The translations under genes and the position numbers were made by a program. A model generated the notes under the pieces. The model did no database searches. It was not told the DNA's origin and saw nothing but the letters and a program-made list of their open reading frames with translations. A stretch of 64,000 nucleotides of DNA from Candidatus Gastranaerophilales bacterium (GTDB taxonomy: Bacteria > Cyanobacteriota > Vampirovibrionia > Gastranaerophilales > Gastranaerophilaceae): NCBI GenBank assembly GCA_944322885.1, contig CALUQH010000024.1:1-64000 (forward strand). The letters run 5' to 3'. Below, in pieces: positions 1 to 7,351 of this stretch. Position 1 is the first letter of the stretch. Each line of letters starts with the position of its first letter.

Positions 1-222
1 ACCTCCAGTGTACGGGTTATCGCGCCAGCGGTAAACGCCCGGTAGCTGTGTTCCAAGCGGATAAGTGCTGAAAGCATATAAGTACGAAGCCCACCGTAAG
101 ATAAGATCTCTCATGACACAAGTCAGTAAGTCCCCGTGCAGATTACACGGTTGATAGGTCAGAGATGTAAGAATGGCAACATTTTCAGTCGACTGATACT
201 AATAGGACGAGGGCTTTTCCTA
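1..222 (+). rRNA. rrl: 23S ribosomal RNA, 3' end (partial)
   Basis: The first ~220 bases match the conserved 3' end of bacterial 23S rRNA. Recognisable pieces are GTACGAAGCCCACC, the TTGATAGGTC helix and ACTAATAGGACGAGGGC near the 3' end. The 5' part lies outside the window. The exact 3' end is estimated from the usual position of the terminal helix. The ~95 nt spacer to the 5S gene contains no tRNA. Confidence 0.95.
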
Positions 223-316
223 GTGAAATTTCTAAATTTCAATACTAGTTAATGTGATTGCGTTAGCTTATAATCCTTATGCAGCTTTCAGAGTACAGTA
301 AGTACTGATTAAAAGA

Positions 317-436
317 CTTGCTGGTGACCAAGAGTGAGGAAAACACCCGTTCCCATCCCGAACACGGTAGTAAAGACTCATATCGGTGAAGATACTTGGC
401 GGGCCACCGCCTGGGAAAATAGCTCGTTGCCAGCGC
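317..436 (+). rRNA. rrf: 5S ribosomal RNA
   Basis: The conserved 5S core CCCGTTCCCATCCCGAACAC lies at about 348-367. The terminal stem pairs TGCTGG (319-324) with CCAGCG (430-435), giving a length near 117-120 nt as in other bacteria. It follows the 23S gene in the same direction and closes the rRNA operon. Ends are uncertain by 2-4 nt. Confidence 0.93.
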
Positions 437-447
437 CTATTTTTTAT

Positions 448-490
448 AAAAAGCCTTTGACATTGATTTTGTTGAAGGCTTTTTAATTTT
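448..490 (+). terminator. Intrinsic terminator of the rRNA operon
   Basis: AAAAAGCCTT pairs with AAGGCTTTTT across a ~17 nt loop and is followed by a T-rich stretch. It sits just after the 5S gene and before the next gene's -10 box. Confidence 0.75.
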
Positions 491-514
491 GCTTTTTTGA
501 GATATAATCTTTTT

Positions 515-934
515 ATGAGGAAGTTTGAGAAAAGAATTGTAAGTTTTTTAGTCACATTTTTGTTTATTGTAACAGGTGTTTATTATTTCGGACTAAACTA
601 TGTGCCAAAAGAGTTTTATGAAACACAGGTAATGCAGCCGGGGCAAAATGAGGCTTATTATGTTGAAAAATGGTGTTCTCCTGAATTTGGAAGACGAGAA
701 GCTGTTTTATGGGATTTAACAAGAGTTGACTGTTTGACTAAGGATTATGCAATTGAATTCGACTTTGCAAAAAAATGGGCTGAGAGTGTAGGACAATCAT
801 TATATTATGCAAAAATGACGAATAGACTGCCTGCTGTTGCTATAATTTTGACTAAGTGGTCTGATATGATTTACGTAAAAAGGATTGAGCGTTTAAATAA
901 CGGTATAAAAATATTTTTGATTAAAGCATTTTAA
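515..934 (+). CDS. Small single-pass membrane or exported protein, unknown
   Basis: A 139-residue protein whose family I do not recognise. After a basic N-terminus (MRKFEKR), residues ~8-28 are hydrophobic, suggesting a signal anchor; the rest would be outside the cytoplasmic membrane. The C-terminal half has two Cys residues and no repeats. I chose the ATG at 515 over an in-frame TTG at 497 because a TATAAT box lies at 503-508, only 6 nt upstream of the ATG. Transcription would then begin at or next to the start codon and the TTG would not be transcribed. No Shine-Dalgarno is visible, so the mRNA may be leaderless. It follows the rRNA terminator and precedes a zinc-ribbon protein. Confidence 0.6.
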   Translation: MRKFEKRIVSFLVTFLFIVTGVYYFGLNYVPKEFYETQVMQPGQNEAYYVEKWCSPEFGRREAVLWDLTRVDCLTKDYAIEFDFAKKWAESVGQSLYYAKMTNRLPAVAIILTKWSDMIYVKRIERLNNGIKIFLIKAF

Positions 935-970
935 AATTGACTATTTTGAAAAAATGATTATATCATTAGT

Positions 971-1354
971 ATGACTATATTGGAGTTATTCAAATTTAAT
1001 AAGGTTTGTGAGCATACTAAGGTGCGTCCTGATGTTGATTATGCGTATTGTCCGGATTGCGGAGAATTAATAGAAAATCAATGGTATCTTATAAGATGTG
1101 CCTGCTGCGGGGTTAAACTGAAAGGCTTTTTAAAAAACGGCAAAATTATTCCCGAAAAACATTTTTGCCACAATTGCGGAGCAAGGGAGTATATTATTGA
1201 AAGAATAAACAAGATTAATTTTATTGATATAAGTTATGCTGTTCTTGTAAAAGCGATTGTCAATCATAAATTTACAAGTTCTACGCAAAGCTGGGTAGAA
1301 ACGGATTTCAGAACATCAAATTACAGACCGCGATTGCTGCAACAATCCCTATAA
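971..1354 (+). CDS. Zinc-ribbon protein, unknown function
   Basis: A 127-residue protein with three Cys pairs, CPDCG (~27-31), CACCG (~43-47) and CHNCG (~65-69), plus an early CEH. This is the layout of a multi-zinc-ribbon fold. No catalytic domain is visible, so a nucleic-acid or protein-binding role is only inferred. The last ~47 nt overlap the 3' end of spmB on the opposite strand (convergent overlap). The true C-terminus may therefore be shared sequence, and the low-complexity end after residue ~100 looks unconstrained. A zinc-binding protein at 30027 has a similar small size but no clear alignment. Confidence 0.6.
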   Translation: MTILELFKFNKVCEHTKVRPDVDYAYCPDCGELIENQWYLIRCACCGVKLKGFLKNGKIIPEKHFCHNCGAREYIIERINKINFIDISYAVLVKAIVNHKFTSSTQSWVETDFRTSNYRPRLLQQSL

Positions 1355-1841
1355 AATCAGCAAGAAGTCCGACTATAAGTGCGTATCTAAGCTTAGAAAT
1401 TCCTACGGCTCCAAAATATACCGCAAGAACATAAAAAGTTGTTTCACTTGAGCCGACCATTACAGCAGCTAATTTTGTTGCATAAGCATCCGGTCCGAGA
1501 TTGTGAGCTATATCGGAAAATACCCCGAGTGCTGCAGAGCCTGACAGAGATCTTACTATCATAATCGGGATTGTGTCTGCAGGAACATTAAAATGACCAA
1601 GTATAGGAGAAAGTGCTTGACCTGTCATTTCTATAATGCCTGAGGCTCTTAACATCGAGATAGCTACAATTATAGCGACAAGATAGGGTATAATATTTAC
1701 TGCAACATGAAATCCTTCTTTTGCTCCGTCAGTAAAAACTTCATAGAGGGGAACTTTTCTGAATAGTCCTATTGTCAGAATTAGAATAATTATAGCAGGA
1801 AGTGCCCAGAGGGATATTATATTCATCAATGTTTGAAACAT
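1308..1841 (-). CDS. spmB: Spore maturation protein B-like membrane protein
   Basis: A 177-residue, strongly hydrophobic protein with about five membrane segments. It carries the nucleoside-recognition (Gate) type core, with NIIPYLVAIIVAISMLRASG, a conserved RSLSGSAALG segment and SSETTFYVLAVYFG. These are hallmarks of SpmB. It starts one base inside the spmA stop (TAATG), so the two are translationally coupled. SpmA and SpmB act together in spore cortex dehydration in Firmicutes, but they also occur in many non-sporulating bacteria, where their transport role is unknown. No sporulation gene is seen here. Confidence 0.85.
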   Translation of the reverse strand: MFQTLMNIISLWALPAIIILILTIGLFRKVPLYEVFTDGAKEGFHVAVNIIPYLVAIIVAISMLRASGIIEMTGQALSPILGHFNVPADTIPIMIVRSLSGSAALGVFSDIAHNLGPDAYATKLAAVMVGSSETTFYVLAVYFGAVGISKLRYALIVGLLADFIGIVAAIAVCNLMF

Positions 1842-2434
1842 TATTCATCCCCCTTTTGCGGTTTCCAGAATTTTTCAAAGATTTTTGCAAGAGTTATTGC
1901 ACTTAAAAACGTAATTGATGTTACAAGAAGTGTTGGTGCAATAATTTCAGTCGGATTTTTATAGCCTATTCCGATTAACACAGCAATAACTGTTGCGGGG
2001 ATTAGCTGAAATCCTGCCGTATTCATTGCAAGAAGCATACACATAGCATTTGAAGCTGATTTTTTGTCAACATTTATTTTTTGCAATTCTTTCATAGCTT
2101 TTATGCCTATAGGTGTTGCTGCATTTGCGAGTCCTAAAGCGTTTGCCGAAAAATTCATTGCAATATCGCCGACAGCAGGTGAATCTTCCGGGACTTCATT
2201 AAACAATTTTTTTGTTACAGGTTTAATTATTCTGGCGATTATTGCAATAAGTCCTGACTTTTCTGCAATTTTCATCATCCCGAGCCAGAAGGCCATAATA
2301 CCGATTAGCGAAAAAGCAACTTTAACAGACAATTCTGCCCCTGATAATATTGCATTAACGACATCTGAAAGTTTTCCGTTAATTGCACCCAAGATGACTG
2401 ATACCACTATTAAAAAATAAAATATGTAATTCAT
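1841..2434 (-). CDS. spmA: Spore maturation protein A-like membrane protein
   Basis: A 197-residue membrane protein with a nucleoside-recognition (Gate) domain. Family-typical motifs include GIMAFWLGMMKIAEKSGL, the conserved MNFSANALGLANAATPIG and MCMLLAMNTAGFQLIPATVI. Length matches SpmA. It is the first gene of a two-gene unit with spmB, overlapping by one base. Function outside sporulation is not established; a small-molecule or ion transport role is inferred from the Gate fold. Confidence 0.87.
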   Translation of the reverse strand: MNYIFYFLIVVSVILGAINGKLSDVVNAILSGAELSVKVAFSLIGIMAFWLGMMKIAEKSGLIAIIARIIKPVTKKLFNEVPEDSPAVGDIAMNFSANALGLANAATPIGIKAMKELQKINVDKKSASNAMCMLLAMNTAGFQLIPATVIAVLIGIGYKNPTEIIAPTLLVTSITFLSAITLAKIFEKFWKPQKGDE

Positions 2435-2478
2435 AGTTTAATTAAAGCATTAAAAGCAGTAAGGGTCAATTATTTTAC

Positions 2479-3072
2479 TTAATGTCTATGGTGATGGTGA
2501 TGATGGTGGTGCGGAGGAGGAAGCACCGGCGGATATATATAGGGATAAACCGGTACGTATGGAGTTACAATAACGGGATCTTCAAATTGTGAATCGTAAT
2601 CATCCATAATTGCTTCATATTCATCATAATTTATGGTATTAGGATTAGAGTCATCCTGATTATATTTTTGTGACACTTTTCTGAATTGGTTCTGCCATTG
2701 ATAAACCATTGTAGATGTTGCCATAATCGGATTAAAAGCATTCCAGTTGTTTATTTCTGTAGCAACAACTTCATTTTCGGTAAGTATGCCGTTTTCGTTT
2801 CTATCAATTTCTGAAAATCTTTCTTCTCTGGTCTTGCTTACTTGAACGTTTCTTGCATCACCATATTTAAAACTCGAAGGAACTTTTACCCTGCTCGAAA
2901 CCTGAATCTGTGTATTATAAGGATAAATCGGGTACTGTGCCTGAACATCGGTTGTCGGCGCCATTGCTGCAAGTGCTATTGTCATTGCTCCTGCGGCGTT
3001 TTTCAGTTTATTTTTTTTCTCCCCTGCAAAATATGTATTTCTTTGGTAATTTTGAATGGCTGAAACTCTCAT
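2479..3072 (-). CDS. EF-hand protein with proline-rich, poly-histidine tail
   Basis: A 197-residue protein of unknown family. Residues ~1-25 hold the recurrent lineage motif (NTYFAGEKK). A hydrophobic Ala-rich stretch ends in a VQAQ-type cleavage site near residue 46, suggesting export. Around residues 88-100 is a canonical EF-hand loop, D-R-N-E-N-G-I-L-T-E-N-E. A degenerate second loop (DDSNPNTINYDE) follows ~45 residues later. The C-terminus is rich in Pro and Tyr and ends in a run of eight His plus RH. This suggests an envelope protein that binds Ca2+ and perhaps transition metals. It lies alone between spmA and a prepilin fragment. Confidence 0.65.
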   Translation of the reverse strand: MRVSAIQNYQRNTYFAGEKKNKLKNAAGAMTIALAAMAPTTDVQAQYPIYPYNTQIQVSSRVKVPSSFKYGDARNVQVSKTREERFSEIDRNENGILTENEVVATEINNWNAFNPIMATSTMVYQWQNQFRKVSQKYNQDDSNPNTINYDEYEAIMDDYDSQFEDPVIVTPYVPVYPYIYPPVLPPPHHHHHHHHRH

Positions 3073-3156
3073 AAGTATTACTCCTTAATTAAAGACCATA
3101 TAATTATGATAGTTTATAAATAGTTTTTTTGAATATTTTTTAAGAAAATTTTACAA

Positions 3157-3440
3157 TTATTTATGATAAACTTCTCCTAAGAAATCTTTCCAGTAATCCC
3201 GTCCCGGTTTAGTTGGATGTGTATTAGTTAATGCATAATAGGCGCAAGATGTATTTTTTGAAATATCCGAGCTTGTATTTGAACAATATTGTGAACCTAT
3301 ATTGTTAAAATTCCAGCATGAACCATTACTGCTGTTACAGCCTCCCGGATTGTTTTTATGTTCCTGTCCCATGGGTATAACTTTTCCGTCAACGGTAAAT
3401 GTGAATAAAAAATAGTCTATGCCATATCGATTTGGCATTT
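3157..3440 (-). pseudogene. 5'-truncated prepilin C-terminal fragment
   Basis: About 93 codons that correspond to the C-terminal part of the prepilins in this window. Shared features are PNR-x-G-x-D-x-F-x-F, then GK-x-x-PMG and YCSNT. It aligns well with the other fragment at 19.6 kb. The N-terminal leader and the long hydrophobic pilin helix are absent; an in-frame stop lies a few codons upstream and no Shine-Dalgarno precedes the apparent ATG. It may be a decaying remnant or a silent donor cassette. It ends near the bidirectional regulatory region of the XRE gene at 3533. Confidence 0.7.
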
Positions 3441-3462
3441 TTTTAATTTACCTTTAAAATCA

Positions 3463-3495
3463 ACTATTATAATACTATATCTACTATTATAATAG
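3463..3495. promoter_or_regulatory. Twin direct repeat, likely operator of the XRE regulator
   Basis: ACTATTATAATA occurs at 3463-3474 and again at 3483-3494, a spacing of exactly 20 bp or two helical turns. The second copy extends to a perfect 12-bp palindrome CTATTATAATAG (3484-3495). It lies 38-70 bp upstream of a small XRE-type repressor gene, as expected for an autoregulatory operator. Confidence 0.5.
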
Positions 3496-3532
3496 TGTAG
3501 AATGTACATTGTCAATAGTTTAAAATTTTGTT

Positions 3533-3754
3533 ATGACAGATTATAAAGATGTTCTGAAAAAAATCGGATTAAACTTTAGGGTTGAACGAACCAAAAAACG
3601 CCTGTCGCAGGAAAAGTTTGCCGAACTTGCAAATGTTCATACCAATTATATCGGGAAAGTCGAACGTGGAGAACAAAATTTAACTGTCAGGAAAATTGTA
3701 GAATTAACAAATGCTCTTGATTTAGAAGTTGATAAAATTATGAATATGAATTAG
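3533..3754 (+). CDS. XRE/Cro-CI-type helix-turn-helix regulator
   Basis: A 73-residue single-domain HTH protein. The N-terminal half holds the five-helix XRE fold with FRVERTKKRLSQEKFAELAN and the recognition segment VHTNYIGKVERGEQN, then TVRKIVELTNAL. There is no sensing or oligomerisation domain, typical of small phage-like repressors or controllers of restriction and toxin systems. A TAAAAT box (3521-3526) ends 6 nt before the ATG, suggesting a leaderless mRNA. Twin repeats upstream are the probable binding site. A strong terminator follows at once, so it is a one-gene unit. The target genes are unknown; the prepilin fragment on the other side is the nearest candidate. Confidence 0.8.
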   Translation: MTDYKDVLKKIGLNFRVERTKKRLSQEKFAELANVHTNYIGKVERGEQNLTVRKIVELTNALDLEVDKIMNMN

Positions 3755-3770
3755 ATTTTTTTGAAAAAGT

Positions 3771-3800
3771 AACCCAATTGTCAGATATGACAATTGGGTT
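3771..3800 (+). terminator. Strong hairpin terminator after the XRE gene
   Basis: A perfect 13-bp stem, AACCCAATTGTCA / TGACAATTGGGTT, with a GATA loop. It starts 16 nt after the XRE stop codon. The T-run after it is weak. Confidence 0.65.
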
Positions 3801-3822
3801 TGTATAAATTGTTATCATTCAT

Positions 3823-4107
3823 TTATTTTTTTGTAATTCTGTGAAAAATTTGTTTAATTATCGATGGTTTTTTAAAAGGTTTGTTTAATTCTTCAATTTC
3901 TTTATACTTTTTTATATTACTGTTATACGCACGGTACCAGCTTTTCATCACTTTTATAGGGTTGTGTACTGATGGACCTGAAGTATCTGTTAATCCTTTA
4001 TAAATTTGCAGGTCAATACCTTCTAATTTTTGTTTTGATCCGCAGGTTATATCACGTCTGTCCTTAGTAGCTCCTATAGCTGCATTAATGGTTCTTTGTA
4101 TTCTCAT
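3823..4107 (-). CDS. Small basic protein, unknown
   Basis: A 94-residue, Lys/Arg-rich protein that I do not recognise. It begins MRIQRTINAAIGATKDRRD and has a single Cys. The C-terminal part (from ~60) is amphipathic and very basic, ending RITKK. No membrane segment or known motif is seen. The start is supported by AAGAAAGGC a few bases upstream. A hairpin terminator separates it from the acetyl-CoA synthetase gene upstream on the same strand, so it is probably expressed on its own. Confidence 0.5.
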   Translation of the reverse strand: MRIQRTINAAIGATKDRRDITCGSKQKLEGIDLQIYKGLTDTSGPSVHNPIKVMKSWYRAYNSNIKKYKEIEELNKPFKKPSIIKQIFHRITKK

Positions 4108-4130
4108 TTTTTGCCTTTCTTATTTGGGGT

Positions 4131-4170
4131 AAAAACCGGTCTTTTAATTTATAAAATATAAAAGACCGGT
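4131..4170 (-). terminator. Terminator of the ADP-forming acetyl-CoA synthetase unit
   Basis: A perfect 12-bp stem, ACCGGTCTTTTA (4135-4146) with TAAAAGACCGGT (4159-4170). Read on the minus strand it is followed by TTTTT. It lies ~35 nt after the acd stop codon. Confidence 0.85.
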
Positions 4171-4204
4171 AAATATTGTTTTTTGCTAGTTTTTTTGAAG
4201 AGAT

Positions 4205-6364
4205 TTAGCCGCAGCAGCAAGAAGATGCACATTGACATCCTAATGCTTCTTTAGCTTCTTCCATTCTTACTTTAATACGTCCGTCAACAGCAATTCCTTC
4301 ACCTGTAGTTTCAGAAATTAACAACGGGTTGATATCTAATTCATCAATGAATTTGAAATCATTTACTAACTGTGACAATCTTAATAAAGTTTCTTGAATT
4401 TGGTCGATTTGTGCAGGTTTTGTACCTCTTGCACCTTCTAACAATTTGTATGCCTTAACTGATTTAATCATATCCATAGCATCAACATCTGTTAAAGGAG
4501 CAATTCTGAAAGTTACGTCTTTCATAACTTCAACGAATACACCGCCTAAACCGAACATCATCATCGGGCCGTATTGAGGATCTGTTGCAATACCGCAAAC
4601 CATTTCGCGGCTGCCTTTTACCATTTCCTGAATAATTACGCCTTCCAAACCTTCAAGCAATCCTTTTGCTTCAAGTCTTTCAAGCAGTCCTTTGTATTCT
4701 TTTCTCAACTGTTCTTCTGATTTAATGTTAACAACAACACCGCCTACATCAGTTTTGTGTGATGTAGTTTTAGAAGTCATTTTCATTACAACAGGGTAGC
4801 CGATTGAGTTTCCGAGTTCTACAACTTCTTCTTCATTTGTTGCAAGACCGTATTTGCAAGCTCTGATTCCGTAAGCCTGAAGAACATCTATTGATTCCAA
4901 AGTAGTTAATTGTGCGCGATCTTCTGATAATGCGTTTTTAATAATTTTTTCTACCTTAGCTCTGTCAACATCGTAGCATGGAATTTTACCTTCCGGTCTT
5001 TCCATCCATAATCTCTGCTGGTTCAATCTGTTCAAACCGTCAGCAGCTTGTTCTGCGTACATAAAGAATGGCATATTAACGTTCATATCTGACAATTTAG
5101 AGAAGAATTCGTTTGTTGTCATAAATACGCCTACAACAGGTTTTTCAGGATGTTGAGCTTTAATTTCCATCAATGCTTTTGCAACATCAATATCTTTCAA
5201 GCCTAAGAACGGAAGATAGATTGTGATAATCATATCAACGTTTTCATCGGCAATTACTGTTTCAAGAGTTTGTTTGTAGTGTTCGATAGGTGCTGATGCA
5301 ATCATGTCTATCGGGTTTTTAACAGATGCTGCTGCAGGTAAGAAGCTTCTCAATTTTTCTTTTGTAGCATCTGATATTTTAGCCATTTGCATACCGTATT
5401 CACAAACAGCATCTGTAGCCATGATTCCGGGACCGCCTGAGTTTGTAATAATTGCTACTCTGTCGCCTTTTGGTATCGGGCTGTTAGCAAAAACTTTAGC
5501 TGTTTCAAACAGGTTTTGCAAAGAAAATTCTCTGATAACCCCTGATTGATGAAGCAATGCTGCTGCAGCTTTATCAGCACCTGCTAAGGAACCTGTGTGA
5601 GAAGATGCGGCAGAAGCACCTGCTGCTGAACGTCCTGCTTTTAATGCTAAAATTGGTTTCTTTTTAGTAATTCTTGATGCTAATTTTCTGAAATTAGCAG
5701 GGTTTTGAATTGATTCCATGTAAAGCAATATTTGCTGAACATCGTCATCATTCTCCCAGTATTCAATAGCAGTTTCAGCATTAACATCAGCCTGATTACC
5801 TATTGAAATGAATTGTGCAAAACCAAGATTTAAGTCTTTTAAGATATTTAAAATACCGCCGCCTAAAGCTCCTGATTGAGAAACAAAACCGATGTTTCCG
5901 CGTTCAGGTAAAGATTCTGCAAAGCAGCCGTCCATTCTGATTTCGGGGTTAGTATTTACAACGCCTAAGCAGTTTGGACCAACGCATCTCATACCGTATT
6001 CTTTAACTTTTTCAACTAATTGTTTTTCAAGTTCTGCGCCTTCTTTGCCGGTTTCTTTGAAGCCTGCAGTGATTATACATAAACCTTTAATGCCTTTTTC
6101 GTGGCACTGGTCAATTGTTGATAATACAAATTTGGCGTTTACAACAATAATTGCAAGGTCAACTTCTCCCGGAACTTCCAATACAGAAGTGTAGGCTTGA
6201 AGTCCTTCAATTATTCCGCCTTTCGGGTTTACAGGATAAATTTTTCCGTTAAATTTATATTCCTGTAATCTTTTCATGATATCTGAACCAATGGTGTGTT
6301 CTTTTGTTGACGCACCGATAACCGCTATTGATTTCGGTTTCATGATTTTGTCTAAAATGTTCAT
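4205..6364 (-). CDS. acdA: Acetate-CoA ligase (ADP-forming), fused alpha and beta subunits
   Basis: A 719-residue fused ADP-forming acyl-CoA synthetase. It converts acetyl-CoA, ADP and Pi to acetate, CoA and ATP, conserving energy in fermentation. Residues ~1-135 form the CoA-binding domain (KSIAVIGAS, then GPNCLGVVN). The middle carries SSHTGSLAG, which contains the catalytic phospho-histidine. Residues ~490-715 form the ATP-grasp domain (GYPVVMKMTSKTTSHKTDVGGV, read with one gap; GLGGVFVE). Length fits the family. An oddity is the last ten residues, CQCASSCCCG, with five Cys, which is not part of the family fold. A 73-residue protein and a radical SAM gene lie just upstream on the same strand with gaps of about 17 nt each, forming a likely operon. 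Confidence 0.92.
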   Translation of the reverse strand: MNILDKIMKPKSIAVIGASTKEHTIGSDIMKRLQEYKFNGKIYPVNPKGGIIEGLQAYTSVLEVPGEVDLAIIVVNAKFVLSTIDQCHEKGIKGLCIITAGFKETGKEGAELEKQLVEKVKEYGMRCVGPNCLGVVNTNPEIRMDGCFAESLPERGNIGFVSQSGALGGGILNILKDLNLGFAQFISIGNQADVNAETAIEYWENDDDVQQILLYMESIQNPANFRKLASRITKKKPILALKAGRSAAGASAASSHTGSLAGADKAAAALLHQSGVIREFSLQNLFETAKVFANSPIPKGDRVAIITNSGGPGIMATDAVCEYGMQMAKISDATKEKLRSFLPAAASVKNPIDMIASAPIEHYKQTLETVIADENVDMIITIYLPFLGLKDIDVAKALMEIKAQHPEKPVVGVFMTTNEFFSKLSDMNVNMPFFMYAEQAADGLNRLNQQRLWMERPEGKIPCYDVDRAKVEKIIKNALSEDRAQLTTLESIDVLQAYGIRACKYGLATNEEEVVELGNSIGYPVVMKMTSKTTSHKTDVGGVVVNIKSEEQLRKEYKGLLERLEAKGLLEGLEGVIIQEMVKGSREMVCGIATDPQYGPMMMFGLGGVFVEVMKDVTFRIAPLTDVDAMDMIKSVKAYKLLEGARGTKPAQIDQIQETLLRLSQLVNDFKFIDELDINPLLISETTGEGIAVDGRIKVRMEEAKEALGCQCASSCCCG

Positions 6365-6381
6365 GTTTCGTCCTTTCTTTC

Positions 6382-6603
6382 TTATTTAGTTATTAATTTA
6401 GATAATTTATTAATAATATTTTTAAATAAATTTTTCCTCGGGTAAGTTGTAACCTTAGGTTGTTTAGTTTTAAAGTAGTCTATTCTTGCATATTCAAAAG
6501 GTTCTTTCTGGTATTGTTTAAAAAGTTTAGCTAATTGTTCATTTTGAATTTCTTCAAATGTTTTTTGTGGTTTGTTTCCGAAACTTATTGCCGAAATTTT
6601 CAT
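6382..6603 (-). CDS. Small protein with lineage F-G N-terminal motif, unknown
   Basis: A 73-residue, Lys-rich protein that I do not recognise. It starts MKISAISFGNK, one of the clearest examples of the short N-terminal motif shared by several unrelated proteins in this window. The rest is predicted helical, with a Tyr/Phe-rich middle and a basic tail (IINKLSKLITK). It sits between the radical SAM gene and the acetyl-CoA synthetase gene with 16-17 nt gaps and is probably co-transcribed. A GAAAGG Shine-Dalgarno precedes the ATG. Confidence 0.55.
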   Translation of the reverse strand: MKISAISFGNKPQKTFEEIQNEQLAKLFKQYQKEPFEYARIDYFKTKQPKVTTYPRKNLFKNIINKLSKLITK

Positions 6604-6619
6604 TTTTTCCCTTTCGATT

Positions 6620-7234
6620 TTAATATCCTGCCGGAATCCATTCTCTAACTCTGAATTTTGCGCCTAAATCTTTTGCAATTTGTTCGCATTTTTCAAGGTC
6701 AAGGTGTCTGCCTTTGTAGCCCTCTACCACACTTGCAACAACAGAAATACCTTCATCAGAGCAAGCTTTAATGAATTTTTTCATTTCATCATAAGCTTCA
6801 GGGAATTTTGGTTGAGAAAGTTCGTCATACTCCTCTTTGGTAGCTCCGTTTAAACTTACCGAGAATTCATCAACAAGTCCTTTTAATTCCGGTACAACGT
6901 TTCTTTTATAAACAAAATTTGCATGTCCGTTTGTGTTTACGCGTATTTTTACATCGGGGTATTTTTCTTTGATATATTTAGCTACTTCTTTTAAAACATC
7001 AAGCTTCATCATAGGTTCCCCGTAGCCGCAGAATATAACTTCTTGTGTCGGCTCAAAAGTCTCAAACTGTTTTATTACATCAGTGGCAGTTGAATTTTCA
7101 TTATCAAGCCAGAGTTCCTGTCCCTTTACATCACTTTTATCTTTTCTCAGGCAAAAGATACAGTCATTTGTACATCTGTTAGTAAGATTAATATAGATTT
7201 TCCCGTCGAGTAAATATACTAAAGTGTTTGACAT
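6620..7234 (-). CDS. TatD-linked radical SAM protein
   Basis: A 204-residue compact radical SAM protein. The [4Fe-4S] motif is C21-x3-C25-x2-C28 (CTNDCIFC), followed by the SAM-binding glycine-rich strand CGYGEPM near residue 70. Later strands (RVNTNGHANF, SVSLNGATKEEYD) match the TatD-family-associated radical SAM subgroup, which is short and has no C-terminal SPASM domain. The substrate is unknown; in other genomes this family is linked or fused to the nuclease TatD. No tatD is in the window. It is the first gene of the unit with the 73-residue protein and the acetyl-CoA synthetase, and is divergent from a prepilin gene. Confidence 0.82.
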   Translation of the reverse strand: MSNTLVYLLDGKIYINLTNRCTNDCIFCLRKDKSDVKGQELWLDNENSTATDVIKQFETFEPTQEVIFCGYGEPMMKLDVLKEVAKYIKEKYPDVKIRVNTNGHANFVYKRNVVPELKGLVDEFSVSLNGATKEEYDELSQPKFPEAYDEMKKFIKACSDEGISVVASVVEGYKGRHLDLEKCEQIAKDLGAKFRVREWIPAGY

Positions 7235-7294
7235 GACAAGCCTTTCGATAACTAAATTATCGCATGGGCAAAAATATTTTACAAGTAATTTGCC

Positions 7295-7323
7295 TTGAAA
7301 AATATTTGGAAATATATTATAAT
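7295..7323 (+). promoter_or_regulatory. Sigma70-type promoter of prepilin gene 1
   Basis: TTGAAA (7295-7300), a 17-bp spacer and TATAAT (7318-7323). An AAAGGAG Shine-Dalgarno follows before the ATG at 7352. The gene thus looks fully set up for expression despite its broken frame. Confidence 0.75.
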
Positions 7324-7351
7324 TTAAATATAAATTTGAAAGGAGCTAGGT

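Noticed and set aside
222-316. tRNA in the 23S-5S spacer
   Set aside because: No cloverleaf or T-loop consensus is present.
277-555. A 92-codon minus-strand frame across the 5S rRNA
   Set aside because: It lies over a clear 5S gene and terminator and has no ribosome site.
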